From Eonycteris spelaea (Eukaryota > Chordata > Mammalia > Chiroptera > Pteropodidae): 64,000 nucleotides of DNA. The stretch is from positions 1 through 64,000 of the forward strand of contig PUFA01000660.1 of the NCBI GenBank assembly GCA_003508835.1. Reading direction: 5' to 3'. Numbering within the stretch: the stretch's first letter is position 1; the number at the start of each line of letters is the position of its first letter. The notes under the pieces are model-generated. The model was not told the origin of the DNA. It ran no database searches and saw only the letters and a program-made list of their open reading frames with translations. Positions 1 to 12,245 of the stretch are shown here, one piece after another. Position numbers and translations under genes: made by a program.

Positions 1-739
1 AGAACTGGGTTAGCTGCACAGAGGGCACCAGGAACTTAACAAGGAGACACTGAGTTGTTGGAGTGGGAGGGTCGGAGGCAAGGATTTTCCCTGGCAGAAG
101 TCCTGGTGGTATCCATTGTTTCTTTGTTAAGCCTTTACCCCTCCCAGTGTGCAGGGGCAGCGCCACCATAGCTGAGATATCATCAAACTGGATAACAGAG
201 GTGCTCCACCCAGAGCATCCCTTGAACTGGTTGCATACCCCACACTCATGGCCACAACTCAAGCCACATCCAGTTGTATTCTTGTGAGTCCAGTGCTCCT
301 TGCTGAGCCAACTCTAAGACTCACACTGGTGGCAGCTGGTATGGCCTCTTAAGGCAACTATAACACATCATCTGTAGATTTCCTTGCTGAATCTTAAAGC
401 AGGTGGCCCAGAGGGGGCCAGGGTGGAGCTAACTTGGCCTGCAGCTGAACCCCTCTCAGGACTGTGCACATATTACACAAAGATGTGGTAATAAGACTAA
501 GCAATTATGTTCTTTGCTTATTACATATGAACAGACACAGAAAGATAGCCATAATAGGAAGAAGCAGAAACTATATGAAAGCAGAACAGAGATCAAGGAG
601 AAATGGAGTCAAGCAATTTAACAGATGTATATTTCAAAACACTGGTTATAAATAGGCTTGTGAAATTAAGGGAAGTGTAGATGGACTGTGAGAACTTTAA
701 CCAGAGATAAAAAACAAAACATGAAAATGCAAAATGGAA

Positions 740-1440
740 GTATAAAAGAACCAGTCAGAAATGAAGACTACATTATGAGATGAAGAGTATATTAGAGGGA
801 ATCAACAGAGTGGATAAAAGAAGAGGATTGAATCATTGATATAAAGGATGGGGAAGCCAAGGACATTCAATCAGAATGGCAAAAAAAAAAAAAATGAAGC
901 CAAGGCTATAATTGTAATCTAAGGAGACAATGGGACACTATTAAATGTAAAAATATCTGTGTCATGGGGTACCTGAAGGAGACAAGATGTTGAAGAGCTA
1001 TTTGAAGAAATAATGATGGAAAGTTTTCCTAAACTGCTGAAAGAAATTGACATGCAACCCCAGGAAGCTCAGAGAGTCCCCAAAAAGATGACCTCAAAGA
1101 GGCCCACACCAAGACACATTATAACTAAAATGCCAAAGCTGAAATACTTAAAAGAGAATATTAAAGCCACAATCTTACCTACAAGGAAGCACATATAAGA
1201 CTGGCAGCTGATTTCTTAAAGAAATTATGCAGGACAGAAGGGCTTGGCAAAAAATATTCCAACACTGTGAAAATGCAGGATCTACACCAAGAGTACTTTA
1301 TCAGCAAAGCTATCATTTAGAGTTGATGATAGATAAAGAGCTTCCAAGACAAAAGAAGCTAAAACAATTTATCACCACCAGCTAATATTACAGGAATTTT
1401 TGGAGAGACTTCTTTAAGAAGAAAAACCATGTAATCAAAA
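740..1440 (+). pseudogene. L1 ORF1 remnant in half-L1 copy A
   Basis: Decayed ORF1p RNA-binding chaperone. The longest open segment, 1,013-1,198, encodes a stretch with RVPKKMTSKRPTPRHIITKM, which corresponds to the conserved R-x-T-P-R-H-I-I region of the L1 ORF1p RRM/C-terminal domain. Flanking coding sequence continues upstream (coiled-coil part) and downstream (text matching L-S-A-D-F and Y-P-A-K-L-S-F regions) in other frames with stops. No intact start or full frame, so it is non-functional. Confidence 0.7.
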
Positions 1441-1454
1441 ACAGGAATAAAAGA

Positions 1455-1635
1455 ATGGTAATAACTACATTCCTATCAACAGGTACCTTCAAATGCAAAG
1501 AATTAAGTGCTCCAACCAAAAGATAGAGTGGCTGAATGGATGAGAAAACAAGATCCATTCATATGCTGCTACAAGAGACTCACTTGAAATTAAAACATAC
1601 ACGCAGGCTAAAAGGAAGGGGATGGAAACAGATAT
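1455..1635 (+). pseudogene. Truncated L1 ORF2 endonuclease stub (copy A)
   Basis: Short remnant of the N-terminal apurinic/apyrimidinic endonuclease domain of ORF2p. The read-through around 1,530-1,590 corresponds to W-x-R-K-Q-D-P-F-I-C-C followed by Q-E-T-H. It ends at the shared deletion junction after roughly 60 codons, so there is no catalytic domain. Confidence 0.65.
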
Positions 1636-2043
1636 TGCCGTGATGGACTTACAGGGTATTGCGCTGAATGAAGTAAGCAGAGAAAGAAAGAAAATTATCA
1701 CATGATTTTGGGTACATGTGGAATCTAAGGAACAAAATAAAACAACAATAACAAAAATAGAAACAAACTCATAGATATAGAGAATATTTTAAGGACTACT
1801 AGAAGGGAAGATGAGGGGATGGTGAAAAAAAAAAAAAGCCAAATCAATTAAGCAGTACAAATATATATGGAGAAATAAAGTGTAGCATAAGGAAAATAGT
1901 TAACAATGTTGTAATAAATATATAAGGAGGAACAGAGATACTATTTAGTGGGCTGATCTCTTTGTGAGTTATATAGATCTATAATCACTATGTTATACAA
2001 CTGAAACTAATATATTATTGTATGTCAATTATAATTGAAAAAA

Positions 2044-2113
2044 ACTCATTGAATTGTACAATGTAAATATGAGCAACTAATTGTATATTATATTTCAATA
2101 AAACCAGGAAAAA
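2044..2113 (+). mobile_element. Old L1M 3'-end fragment
   Basis: Matches the typical 3' terminus of ancient L1M elements: a stretch reading as ATTGAATTGTACA followed by an ending with TATTTCAATAAA. It directly abuts the 3' end of the half-L1, suggesting that element landed next to or inside it. Confidence 0.55.
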
Positions 2114-2394
2114 TATTTTTAAAAAACATTGAATAAAAATAAAAACAAAGAATATGTTAGAAAGGTCATAGGTGGTCCTCAAAGCCTAAACTAATTGCTA
2201 TCTAGCTCTTCACAAGTTTGGCCAAAAATAGATGACCAGTTAGGTTTTTTTAAATGATGACAGTCTATGATTCTAGTTTTTGGTTGATTTTTAATTGTTT
2301 TAATGTCTAGAGTTTGTTTTGTTTCCCTTTTAATTTTCACATTTACACCAAAATGTGTGTAATCTATTGAATTATAGGCCATTAAAATTAAAGG

Positions 2395-2490
2395 GCCTCT
2401 AAAGGTCATTCATTTCATCCAGACTTTCATTTTCAAATGAGGAAGTTGAGGGCCAGAGAAGTTACCGTGTCATCTACATACCATTCTATT
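2395..2490 (-). mobile_element. MIR SINE fragment
   Basis: Contains the MIR core in reverse orientation (an AAATGAGGAAGTTGAGG-like stretch followed by CCAGAGAAGTTA). Ancient mammalian-wide SINE, highly diverged. The surrounding 2,114-2,544 shows nothing else recognisable. Confidence 0.6.
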
Positions 2491-2544
2491 TCTCTTGGAA
2501 ACTTCTGGAGTAGCTGCAACACTCACTAATTTATCCCAATTTTA

Positions 2545-2700
2545 AAAATAATTTTTATTAAAGTATAGTGGGATGATATTAGTTTCAGGTGTACAACATA
2601 ATAATTCAACATTATATAATTTATGATGTGCTCACAAATCTAGTAATCATCTCTCACCATGCAAAGTTATTACAATATTATTGACTATACCATGCATATC
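2545..2700 (-). mobile_element. Short L1 3'-end fragment
   Basis: Reverse-strand L1 tail: contains TAGTTTCAGGTGTACAACAT and the CAATATTATTGACTATA segment also seen at 4,660-4,780 and 32,640-32,760. Strongly 5'-truncated. Confidence 0.75.
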
Positions 2701-3535
2701 ATCAGCACCACAATAAATGGGTGTGTCTTACCAATATGAAATCTGTTGAGAAGGGAACTTATTTCCAGGTACCATGCATGGCTATACCTGGCTTCCTGCC
2801 ACATTCTAAAATATACTTTTTTTTCTGCTATATTCCTGAGGTTTCCACACTTGGCAACCAAAAGCATCATTCATTTTATCAATTCCTGTGTACAGTCATT
2901 GACATTCTTGAATTTTTTTTAAATTTATTTTGTTTACTTATTTACTTTTTTATAGCATGGGAGAGAAGTTGTTTGCTAATGAGCATAGCCACCCAGCCTG
3001 CCTGGTGATCTGATTTACAGTTTTGGCCCCTTGGTGCCCACTTTCACAACTGAACCACTAGTGTAAGCTTAAACAAAATTATCTGTGTTTCATTCAAAGA
3101 GTTAATATGTATTTATTGTGTACCTACTATGCACTAGACAGCTTAGCACTCACAGATAGTATATGCATTATTGGATTCATTATCTAACCACTTTTATCTA
3201 AGGCGTGAATATCACCATCACACACTTGTTTTTTTTCCAGAGTACCATGATATATACAACATTAGGTTTTTCTTTTAGGTTTTGTGATGCAAAATGTGAG
3301 CCTTGGCAAAAAGAACCAGGGGAACAGACCTCAGAGACAGAGCTCTTGATAAACTGCATATTCGGAATTAATAGCTCTTCCCTTCTAAGGCCTTAGAAGA
3401 GTCAAGCCCCTAAAAATGAACAATTCCCCCTAGACTAGGGGATGCCTACCTCTTGGATAAAGAGTAATTTAGTTGTTGAACTACTTTTCCTACGCTGTTA
3501 TTGGAGGTTTACCTCACTTGTCCTGAGAAGCTCTG
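2701..3535. other. Unassigned unique sequence
   Basis: No gene recognised. About 3,090-3,150 contains a TTTATTGTGTACCTACTATG-type stretch typical of L2/MIR ends in reverse orientation, too short to classify firmly. The rest appears single-copy within the window. Confidence 0.4.
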
Positions 3536-4360
3536 TAGTGAGTTGAATTGTGTACCCCAAGAACATATGTCCAAATCCTAACTTCTAGTACTTGAGAATG
3601 TGACCTTATTTGAAAATGGGATCTTTATGGATATAGTTGAATTAAGGATCTTGAGATGAAGATCCTGTATTTCAGGTGAGCCTTGAATCCAATGACTAAT
3701 GTTATTGTAAAGGAGAGGGAGTTTTGAGAAAATGAGAAACAGATGGAAATGCCACGTGAAGGTGGAGACAGGGATTAACATGATGCAGCAAATATAAGAG
3801 TACCAAGGGATGCTGACAGTAACCAGAAGCTAGGAGAGAGCATAGAATGGAGTCTCTTTCAGAGCTTCTGGAAGGAATCAACCCTGTTAACACCTTTGTG
3901 TTGCTGCAGATTTGTGGTTCCGAGGTAAAGGGTACCAGACTCGGGCTCTTGGAAGAAAATGCAGGGAGCCTTAGGCAACTGCAACATAGCTCTTTATTCC
4001 AGTAAGGGCACAGCCTGCCTCACAGGGTGGTAGTGTTATCCAGCAAGGGCACGGCACACCCTCACATGGTGGCGGTGCCTTTTCATTCACAGGTTAAACA
4101 ATACTGGCATACTACCAGATGGTGGAAGCCCATGCCCACTTACTAGGCACATAGTTACAAAAGGGGAGAAGTGCTGAGTTTCTTCCACTCAAAAGTTAGC
4201 TACAGGTGTAGGAGGGAGCCTGACTATGGTTATCTTTCTTTTTCTACACAACCTTGATTTCAAACTACTGGCCTCCGGAACTATAAGAGGATACACTTCT
4301 GTCGGTTTAAGCCATCAAGTTGTGGTAGTTTCTTATGGCAGTCCTAGGAAACTAATATAA
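3536..4360 (+). mobile_element. MaLR (MLT1-like) LTR, interrupted
   Basis: Ancient LTR recognised by the CCAAATCCTAACTTCTAGTA and GAATGTGACCTTATTTG segments near the 5' side. On the 3' side it has the TTTAAGCCATCAAGTTGTGG segment and the ending GGCAGTCCTAGGAAACTAAT. The body is split at 3,897-4,250 by a younger solo LTR, so this LTR was fixed first. Class assignment to ERVL-MaLR is from memory of the family consensus. Confidence 0.7.
3897..4250 (-). mobile_element. Solo LTR nested in the MaLR LTR
   Basis: A 354 bp element begins TGTG and ends CACA on the plus strand and is flanked by a 5 bp direct repeat ACCTT (3,892-3,896 and 4,251-4,255), as expected of a solo LTR insertion. The only polyadenylation signal in suitable position is on the minus strand (TTTATT at 3,993-3,998, i.e. 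AATAAA), so transcription orientation is inferred to be minus. No internal retroviral sequence remains. Family unknown. Confidence 0.75.
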
Positions 4361-4613
4361 AGTCTTACTTTTTATTCTATTCAAAGTTCCCCTGGTGTGT
4401 ATTGGGTATGAATAAAGATGGTTTATACCTCTTGTTCAATCAACCATTATTAGTTTTATCCTGTGCTAAAGAAATGTGATTTTTATACTAATCATTATAT
4501 AATTTTGACTGGATACAAGTATATTAAAACGATGATTTTTCTTTCCTTCTGTTATCACTATTAATCATAGAGATATAGTGCAACAAATATTTTGTACGTA
4601 ACACACATTCAGG
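4361..4613. other. Unassigned sequence between MaLR LTR and L1
   Basis: AT-rich DNA with no repeat or coding signal that I recognise. Confidence 0.4.
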
Positions 4614-7600
4614 TTTTCTTTTCTTTTTTACTTTGCTCCAACTACAGTTGACACTCAATATTATTTTATGTTAGTTTCAAGTGTACAACATGATTTTTAG
4701 ATATTAATATATTTTTTTAAGTGATCCCCCTATCTAACAACTACCTGGCACTATACATAGCTATTACAATATTATTGACAATGTTACCCATGCTGTACTT
4801 ATATCCCTATATACTATTTTGTAACTGCCAATTTGTACTTAATTCATTTACCTTTCTCACACATACCTCATGCCATCTTCCACCTGAGAACCATTAGTTT
4901 GTTCTCTATTCTATGATTTATTTCTGTTTGTTTGTTTGTTCATTTTTTTTATCTTTAGATTCCACATATAAGTGAGATTATATGGTATTTGTCTTTCTCA
5001 GTCTGACTTAATAAACTTAGCATAATACTCTTTAGGTCTATCTATGTTGTTGCAAATGGTAAGATTTCACTCTGTATGGCCAAGTAATATTCCTTTCATA
5101 TATGTACCACCTGTATCCAATCTTCTGTTGATGAACACTTAGGTTGCTTCCATATCTTGGCTATTCTAAAAAGTGCTGCAGGATACAGAGGGCATTTATC
5201 TTTTCAAATGAGTATATTGTGTTTTTTCTAATAAATAACCAGAAGTGGAATTGTTGGGTCATAAAGAAGTTCTATTTTCATTTTTCGGGAAACATCCATA
5301 CTGTTTTCTACAATGGCTGTCCCAGTTTGCAGTCACACTAACAGTGCATGAGGGTTCTTCTCTCTTCTTCACACCCTCACCAACATTTATTTTTTGATTT
5401 ATTGATGACAATCATTCTGACAGTGAGGTGTGAGGTGATATCACCTGATGTTTTTAATTTGCATTTCGCTAATGATTAGTGATGTTGAGCATCTTTCATA
5501 TATCTATTGGCCACATGTATGTGTCCTCTTCAGAATAATGTCAATTTAGGTCCTCTGCACGTTTTTTTTTTAATTAGATTGTTTCTTTATTGCTGTTCAG
5601 TTGTATGAGTTCTCTATAAATTTTGGATTTAACCCCCTATCAGATGTATCATTGGAGAATATCTTTTCCCATTTAGTAAGTTGTCTTTTTTGATTCATTG
5701 GTGGATTTCTTATTGTGAAAAACATTTTAATTTGATATAGTCTCATTTGTATTATTTTTTTTTTCTTTTATTTCCCTTGCCTGAGGAGATATATCAGATA
5801 AAATATTACTAAGAGCAATGTTCAGAGTTTACTGCCTATGTTTTTGTTCTAGGAATTTAATGGTATTGGTTCTTAAATTTAAGTCTTTAATCCATTTTGA
5901 GTTTTTTTCCTTGTAAATTGGTATAAAAGTTGATCCAGCTTTTCTTTTTTTACATTTTATCTGTCTAGTTTTCTAAGACCATTTATTGATTAGACTGTCT
6001 TTACCTCATTGTTTATTTTTGCCTCTTTTGTCATAGATTAAATTACCATGTTGACATGGGTTTATTTCTGGGCTCTCTATCTTCTCTTCCATTGATCTGT
6101 GTGTTGGTTTTTATTCCAGTACATGCTATTTTGATTGCTTATGACATTGTAGTATAGTTTGATATCAAGAAAAAATCTCCAAATTTTCTTTTTTTTCTTT
6201 CTCAAGATTTCTGTGGCCATTTAGGGTCTTTCATGGTTCTAATAAATTTTAGGATGTCTTCACTGGCTCTGGAAATCAGGGTAATGGTGGCCTGAATAAC
6301 TCAGTTTTAAGTGCTATCCCCTCTTAAATTTTTTTGGAATATTTTGAAAACATAGGTATTAATTCTTCTTTGAATGTTTGGTAAATTCACCTGTGACTTC
6401 ATTTTGTCCAGGACTTCTGTTTGTTCAAGATTTCTGGTGACTAATTTGATTTCTTTGGTAGTAATGTGTTGTTCAAATTTTTCTGTTTTTCTTCTTGATT
6501 CAGACTTGGAAATTTTGTTTCTAGGAATGTATCCATTACTTCTGAAGTCCCAATTGTCAGAATATTATTTTACATAGTATTTTTTATAATCCTTGTATTT
6601 TTGTGTGGTGTGAGTTGTCACTTCTCTTTATTTTTATTTTATTTATTTAGGTCCTCTTTCCTTTTTTTTCTTGATGAGTCTGGCTAAATTTTATAATTTT
6701 TTTGATATCTTTTGAAGAAAAGTAGTTATTGGTTTAATTGATCTTTAATATATATATTTTTAGACTCTATTTTGTTTATTTTTATTCTGATAATTATTCT
6801 CCCTCTACTCACATTGGGCTTTGTTTTACTGATTTTTTTTTCTAGTTCCTTTAAGTATAATGTTAGGTTGTTTCTTTGAGATTTTTCTTGTTTCTTGAGG
6901 TAGGTCTGTATTGCTATAAATTTCCCTGTTATGACTGCCTTTTGCTGCGTCCCATAGATTTTTTGGGTAGTTGTGTTTTTTCATTTTCATTTGTTCCAAG
7001 GTAGTTTTTAATTTCTTTCTCAGAGCTCGTTCTGGACTCAACTTATTGTTATTAGGATGTCATTTCACCTCCATGTATTTGTGTGATTTTCACTTTTTTT
7101 CTTGTAATTAATTTCCAGTTTTATACCATTGCGGTTGGAGAAGACAATCGATATAATTTAAAACTTTTTAAATTTATTGAGACTTGTTTTATGACTTAAC
7201 ATGTGGTCTATCTGAAAATGTTTTGTGTGCACTTGAGAATGTCTATTCTGCCTCTTTCAGGTGAAATACTCTAAAAATATCAATTAAATCTATCTCTTCT
7301 AATGTGTCATTTATGGCTGCTGTTTCCTTGATTTTCTTTCTGGAAATCTTGTTCATTGGTGTCAATAGAGTGTCAAAGTCTCTTTTCATCTCTCCCTTTG
7401 TGTCAGTCAATATTTGTTTTATATATTTAGGTATTCTGTGTTATATGCATAAATGTTCACAAGGATTATATCCTCTTGTCAGATTGACACCTTTATTATT
7501 ATATAATGTTCCTTTTAGTCTCTTATAATAGCATGTGTTTTAAAGTTTATTTTGTCTGATATAAGTATTGCTACTCCAGCTTTTTTCCATTTTCATCACA

Positions 7601-8790
7601 TGAAATATGATTTTCCAACCCTTCAATTTTAATCTGTGTGTGTCTTTTGATCTGTGGTGGGTCTCTTGTAGATAGCATGTGTATGGGTCTTGTTTATTAT
7701 TATTCATCTACTCTATGTCTCTTGTTTGGAGCATTTAATTCATTTACATTTAAAATGATTATTGACATACACATAGTTATTTTTCTTTACTGTTTATGTT
7801 TATATTCTCTTCTTTTTCTCTCCCTTCTTCTTTTTCAAGTAGTTCTTTAAATATTTTTTGTAATGCTGGTTTTATGGTTATGAACTCCCTTAGCTTTTTC
7901 CTTTATGGGAAGCTCTTTATCTCTTATTCAATTTTAAAACGATAGCCTTTCTGTGTAGACTAGTTTGGTTAGTTTCTTGTTCTTCATTACTTTGAATAGT
8001 TCACGCCAATCCTTTCTTGTCTGCAAAGTTTCTGTTTGATAAATCAACTGACGGTCTTATGGGAGCTCTTTTGTAAATAACTAGTATCCTTTCTCTTGTT
8101 GTTTTTTAAAGATTCTCTTTTTGTTTTCACCCTTTGGCATTTTAATTATGATGTTTCTTGGTATGGGCCTACTTGGGTTCATCTTGTTTGGGACTCTGCA
8201 CTTTCTGGACTTGTATGCCTAATTCCTTCACCAGGTTAGGAAAGTTTTCAGTCATTGTTTATTCTAATAGTTTCTCAATACCTTGCTCTCTCTCTCTTCA
8301 CTTTCTGATCCCCCTATGATGCAAACATTGTGATTCTTGGTGTTGTCCTAGAGACCCCTTAAACTATTCTCATTTTATTATTATTTTCTTTCTTTCTTTC
8401 TGTTCCAATTGGGTGTTTTCTGCTACCTCATCTTTCAAATCACTGATTCTATCCTCTGTTTCATATAACTTGCTGATAATTCCTTCTAGAGTATTCTTCA
8501 TTTCAGTTACTGTATTCTTTCTTTCTAACTGGTTGTTGTTCATAGTTTCTGTGTATTTTAATGATTACTATCTCATTGTTGAAGTTCTCACTAAGTTACA
8601 TAAGCATCCTTATAACTATTTGTTTCTCCATTTTGTTTATTATTATTTTTTTCTTTTCTGGAGTTTCTCTGTTCTTTCATTGGGGACATATTTCTTTGTT
8701 TCTTCCAGGTGTTTTCTTTATAGTTTTAGCAGAAACTTGTTCTTTTTTAAAAAAAAATATGTACTTATAGATTTCAGATATTAGTGAAGT
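4614..8790 (-). mobile_element. Long minus-strand LINE-1, 5' end unresolved
   Basis: Read on the minus strand, this runs from ORF1 (about 8,750 down to 7,950) through the ORF2 endonuclease (about 7,850-7,100) and linker/reverse transcriptase region (about 7,050-5,950) to the C-terminal part and 3' UTR (about 5,700-4,640). It ends in a poly-T-rich stretch at 4,614-4,631 (its poly-A tail). The fragment N-L-W-D-A-A-K-G at 6,826-7,041 aligns with the conserved N-L-W-D region of ORF2p. Every frame is broken by stops. The 5' limit near 8,790 is approximate because the sequence beyond is not recognisable. Confidence 0.85.
6826..7041 (-). pseudogene. L1 ORF2 linker-region remnant
   Basis: Seventy-one codon open segment of the dead ORF2 between endonuclease and reverse transcriptase. 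It holds the K-N-L-W-D block and a D-L-P-Q-E-T-R-K block that also occurs at 52,850-52,900 in the plus-strand L1, confirming the assignment. Confidence 0.7.
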
Positions 8791-9879
8791 TTTTTTCTCA
8801 TAGCTGACTTCCTAAAGTCTATGGATTTGTAAGTTAAGGTCTAACTCTTTATTCTCATACATGCTATGATATTTTATTATAAGAAGGTACATATTTATGG
8901 ATCCTTTGATGATCTTTCCTTTTCTGTGGCCCAGATTAGAGAGTGAAAACTTTTTAGTTATGAGTATACCTTTTCTGTGACCCTTCTTATTTATGTGTTT
9001 CCCAAAGAGGGCTGACTTAATTCTCACTGGGTCTCAGATGTTTATCATTTGCTTCTCAAATTTAAATTTGTATACTCTCAGTGCAACAGAGAGTAAGAAA
9101 CATATCTAGTGTGTGATCATTTGTGTTTAAATTTCCATACAATCTTGGAATATGTAGCAAGAAGTGAAAGATTTCCTCCTGAGTATTCTTCCCACTGTTT
9201 CCTTATAACCAATTAATGCTCATCTGCAAGGTGGGAATGGGGGCACAGGCATATTTATCTAATTTTCAAGTCATTAGCTTGTAATTTGCCCAGCTCCTTC
9301 CATCTAACTTGTTTTAGTTGAGCTGTTTATATTGGGAGTGAGACTCTTACCACCTCCACCAGCAGTGTCTAGAGTCTTATGGGCAGGTCATATTTGAAGC
9401 ATCTTCACATAAAAGGGGAAAAAAACCACTCAGCCCCTTCTATGATATTACCATAAAGAAATGTGTTAAGATATATGGAGACAGAAAATATATGTATGCC
9501 AAACTGGCCAAGATCCATCAGCAAGAGGGATGTAAACAGGTTTAAGAAATTTTTTCCATCAGTGAGGGGAGACTGAAAGTTTGAAAGATATAGACTGATC
9601 AAAATAGGGAGTATCTTGAAAACCAGGCAGAGGAATTTAGAATTAAATAATAGTATATATGTATTTATTTGTATGTACATATACCCTGCCCAATCCTTTC
9701 CAAAAAGAATATATGTAAGCACACATAAATAGGCAGTAAAAAACAGATTTGTGGAATGGTGATCAAAATATAGTTATAATTGTTTTTGCCCTTCTTCCCC
9801 ATCTCCTGTCAATTATCTTACATGTCTATGTTATTCTCATACATATCCTGGACCACCACTGGACACACCATATATTTAC
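8791..9879. other. Unassigned sequence
   Basis: No recognised gene. Part may be diverged L1 5' UTR continuing from the element to the left. Reading frames here are short and lack protein-family signatures. Confidence 0.4.
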
Positions 9880-10025
9880 TTGTTTATTTTGTTTATTTCC
9901 TTACTCTCCTAATTAGAATGTGAGTTGCATCAGAGTTGATATTTTTTGTCTGTTTGTTTTCTTGCTATTCTCAGTGTCTAGAATGATGCTAGGTAATAGT
10001 AGATGTATAATAAATACTTATTCTT
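9880..10025 (+). mobile_element. L2 LINE 3' end
   Basis: Has the L2 3' signature: a TAGAATGTGAG stretch, then a GTGTCTAGAATGATG segment and an ending ATAATAAATACTTATT. Ancient, diverged. Confidence 0.65.
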
Positions 10026-12149
10026 GATATATAACTATACTAGGAGCAAGAACAGGAATTGATCTAAATTATCGAGTCATGACAAAATGGAAAAGTCTGT
10101 AGTGGTGATGGAGCCTGAGTGAGTGAAGCCAATAAGAGGTGCTTGATGTAATTCTGTTCTTACACGAGGAAAACAGAACCTGGTCCAAGATGGTAGCAGG
10201 AATAAATGAAGAGGAAAAGAAGAATCTTGAATTCATCATGTGATCCTACCCTTGCCTTCTGAAGAACCATTCCTACTTCAACTGTTCTTCTTGCCCAAGT
10301 GGATGTAAGAGAAGGTAGGCATAATTAGTGCAGAATGGTTTCTACAACCTGCCTTTGGGCAGTATGCTGAGCAGGATGTTCTTTTATGAGCCAGGATTAC
10401 AATGCTTCAAAACTGTGATTTCACCACCTCCAACTTCCAAACAAGGCATGTTTTCTTGAGGCAAAAGGGATTCTAAGAGCATCTCTTACTAAAACAAATA
10501 GACTATAAATAAAGTTGGATGGATCTATTTTTAGGACTGTTGAAACAAGGGGTATTAATGTAAGACTGATATTTTGGGGCAGTCTGAAAACATGCCTTCT
10601 TTTCTCTCTTACTAGCATGCTAACAGTGGTAAATCATGCAATAGGCAGAACCATTGTGAACAGGGCAAAGGCAATAGTTGGGGATATTGCCAGAAGGCTC
10701 CTGAGAAAAATATTAGTGCATTTATTAGCCCTGATGATGCTGAATTTTCTTGGTCTCAGTTCCTCAGCCTGTAACTGACTGCTACAATTGAGTTGATGTT
10801 CCCGAGTTAGAGAGAAGTTTTTTTCCTAAAATTAGAAGTATCTACATTTGCTTCTCTTCAGTAATAAGTTCTAACCCTTTGAAAGAATATTTTTCACATG
10901 CCTCTTGAGTTGCTGATAATTGTTATTAATGGGATCTCTATTATTTTCCCTGGTTGACCTACAGAACAAAAGAATAAAAGTCTTAAGGAAGTAGAATTAA
11001 TAACTCTATTACAATGCATCATCGAGATACACCAGTAATTGCAAGGTCAGATGGGCAAACACATATAGATTATTGGTTGGTTATAGTACAATGAAAGAGC
11101 AAATCTTTTACAGAAGATTATAAATAATGTTTCTCATAACGGCAAGAGATTCATTATCCCAGAAAAACTTCCCTTTGAACCTGACCCCATCAACAGTCAT
11201 AATAATGAAATATTAATAACAAATTTGAGAACCTATCAGGAATAAATTTCATAAACCCACTGTAATGAGCTTCATGTTCCTAATTTTAGAAGGCAGCTAA
11301 ATGAAATATTACTGAAGGCAATAACAAAAGAATGTGTTTTGCATTGGAGGCCAAGTTAAGATTATTATTTCATAAAGAATAGATTTGTAGAGGTGGAAGG
11401 TGGGAGAGAATAATAGGAAGTTTAGATGATTTTCCTATTATCATGTTAACTGCTATTTTCTTGTATAATTTTATTTATTTTCCATATAGAAATGATTGCA
11501 TTCATTAATCTAATTTTAGGGGAAAATTGTCTTTGTTTTTTTTTTCCCTGTAAGCATGTGTGTAATTATATCTTTATATTAAAAGAGATGGAAGAATTAT
11601 ATTTATTGGTTCCCTAGCAACCATAGACACTGGATTTTTCAGCTAGAGATCAAAACTAGAATCTTAACATAGAAGTAAAATAATGTTTATTAGTAAAACT
11701 ATTGCATGTGGTAATTTTGAAAGACAACCAGGAAAAAAGAAAAATGATCTCATCGATATATCCTTATTTTCTGATTAACATAAAATGATGTTGCTAGCAC
11801 TCAGCCCAAATCCAATTTTCAAATGCTATATTTCACATCTGCATTCAGCTTGCCTTCTTTGCGGTTTTAATTACTCACATTGAGATATCTGAATGTATCA
11901 GTACAACATACTTACATTTTTTTAGGTGTAAAAATGGATGGATGTCACTTTAATACAAATCCAAAGAAAATAATTTAGGATTAGTATATATGTTGCTGCT
12001 TTCATACATGTTGATATTCATGATCTTTCATACTTTCGAGTTGTGTCTTCTACAGTGAGGACAGGCTCACATTGGATACTATCTTTCTTACTCCAATTTG
12101 TAATCAAATGCATTCATCAAAAGATAGTTGAGAAATGATCTAAAATTCG
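10026..12149. other. Unique intergenic sequence
   Basis: No coding gene supported. Two antiparallel short frames around 10,420-10,780 show no family signature. The stretch has mixed base composition and is single-copy in the window. It contains an RFX-like X-box at 11,609-11,621. Confidence 0.45.
11609..11621. promoter_or_regulatory. RFX X-box-like motif
   Basis: GTTCCCTAGCAAC consists of two near-inverted half-sites (GTTCCC and AGCAAC) separated by one base. This resembles the RFX-factor X-box, whose usual spacer is about two bases. A single match in 64 kb can arise by chance, so occupancy is unproven. Confidence 0.25.
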
Positions 12150-12245
12150 ATTATAGTGATGGCTGCTCAATTCTGTGAACATACTAAAAACTACCAAACT
12201 GTACACTTTAAATAGAGAATCTTACAGTATCTTAATTAAATTTTT
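12150..12245 (+). mobile_element. L1M 3'-end fragment
   Basis: Matches the L1M 3' UTR terminus: GTGATGGCTGCTCAATTCTG, then AACATACTAAAAACTACC, CTGTACACTTTAAAT and a final A/T-rich tail. Strongly 5'-truncated old element. Confidence 0.75.

Larger units (their letters stand above)
1..2043 (+). mobile_element. Half-L1 (ORF2-deleted LINE-1), copy A, cut by window start
   Basis: Internally deleted non-LTR retrotransposon. 1 to about 690 matches, in reverse complement, the 5' UTR-like parts of the copies at 20,208-22,693 and 29,935-32,310. About 740-1,440 is a decayed ORF1. About 1,455-1,635 is only the start of the ORF2 endonuclease, including the region encoding the Q-E-T-H-type motif. At about 1,631-1,643 the sequence jumps directly to the L1 3' tail, so the rest of the endonuclease, all of the reverse transcriptase and the C-terminal domain are missing. 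The same jump occurs in the two other copies, which argues for a shared ancestor rather than a local deletion. Known family type: HAL1 (half-LINE-1), which depends on L1 enzymes supplied in trans. Exact subfamily not determined. Confidence 0.8.

Noticed and set aside
8413..8784. 123-codon plus-strand frame rich in F, S and L, looking like a membrane protein
   Set aside because: It is the antisense of the L1 ORF1 in the minus-strand element. Antisense of lysine/glutamate-rich ORF1 always gives F/S/L-rich frames.
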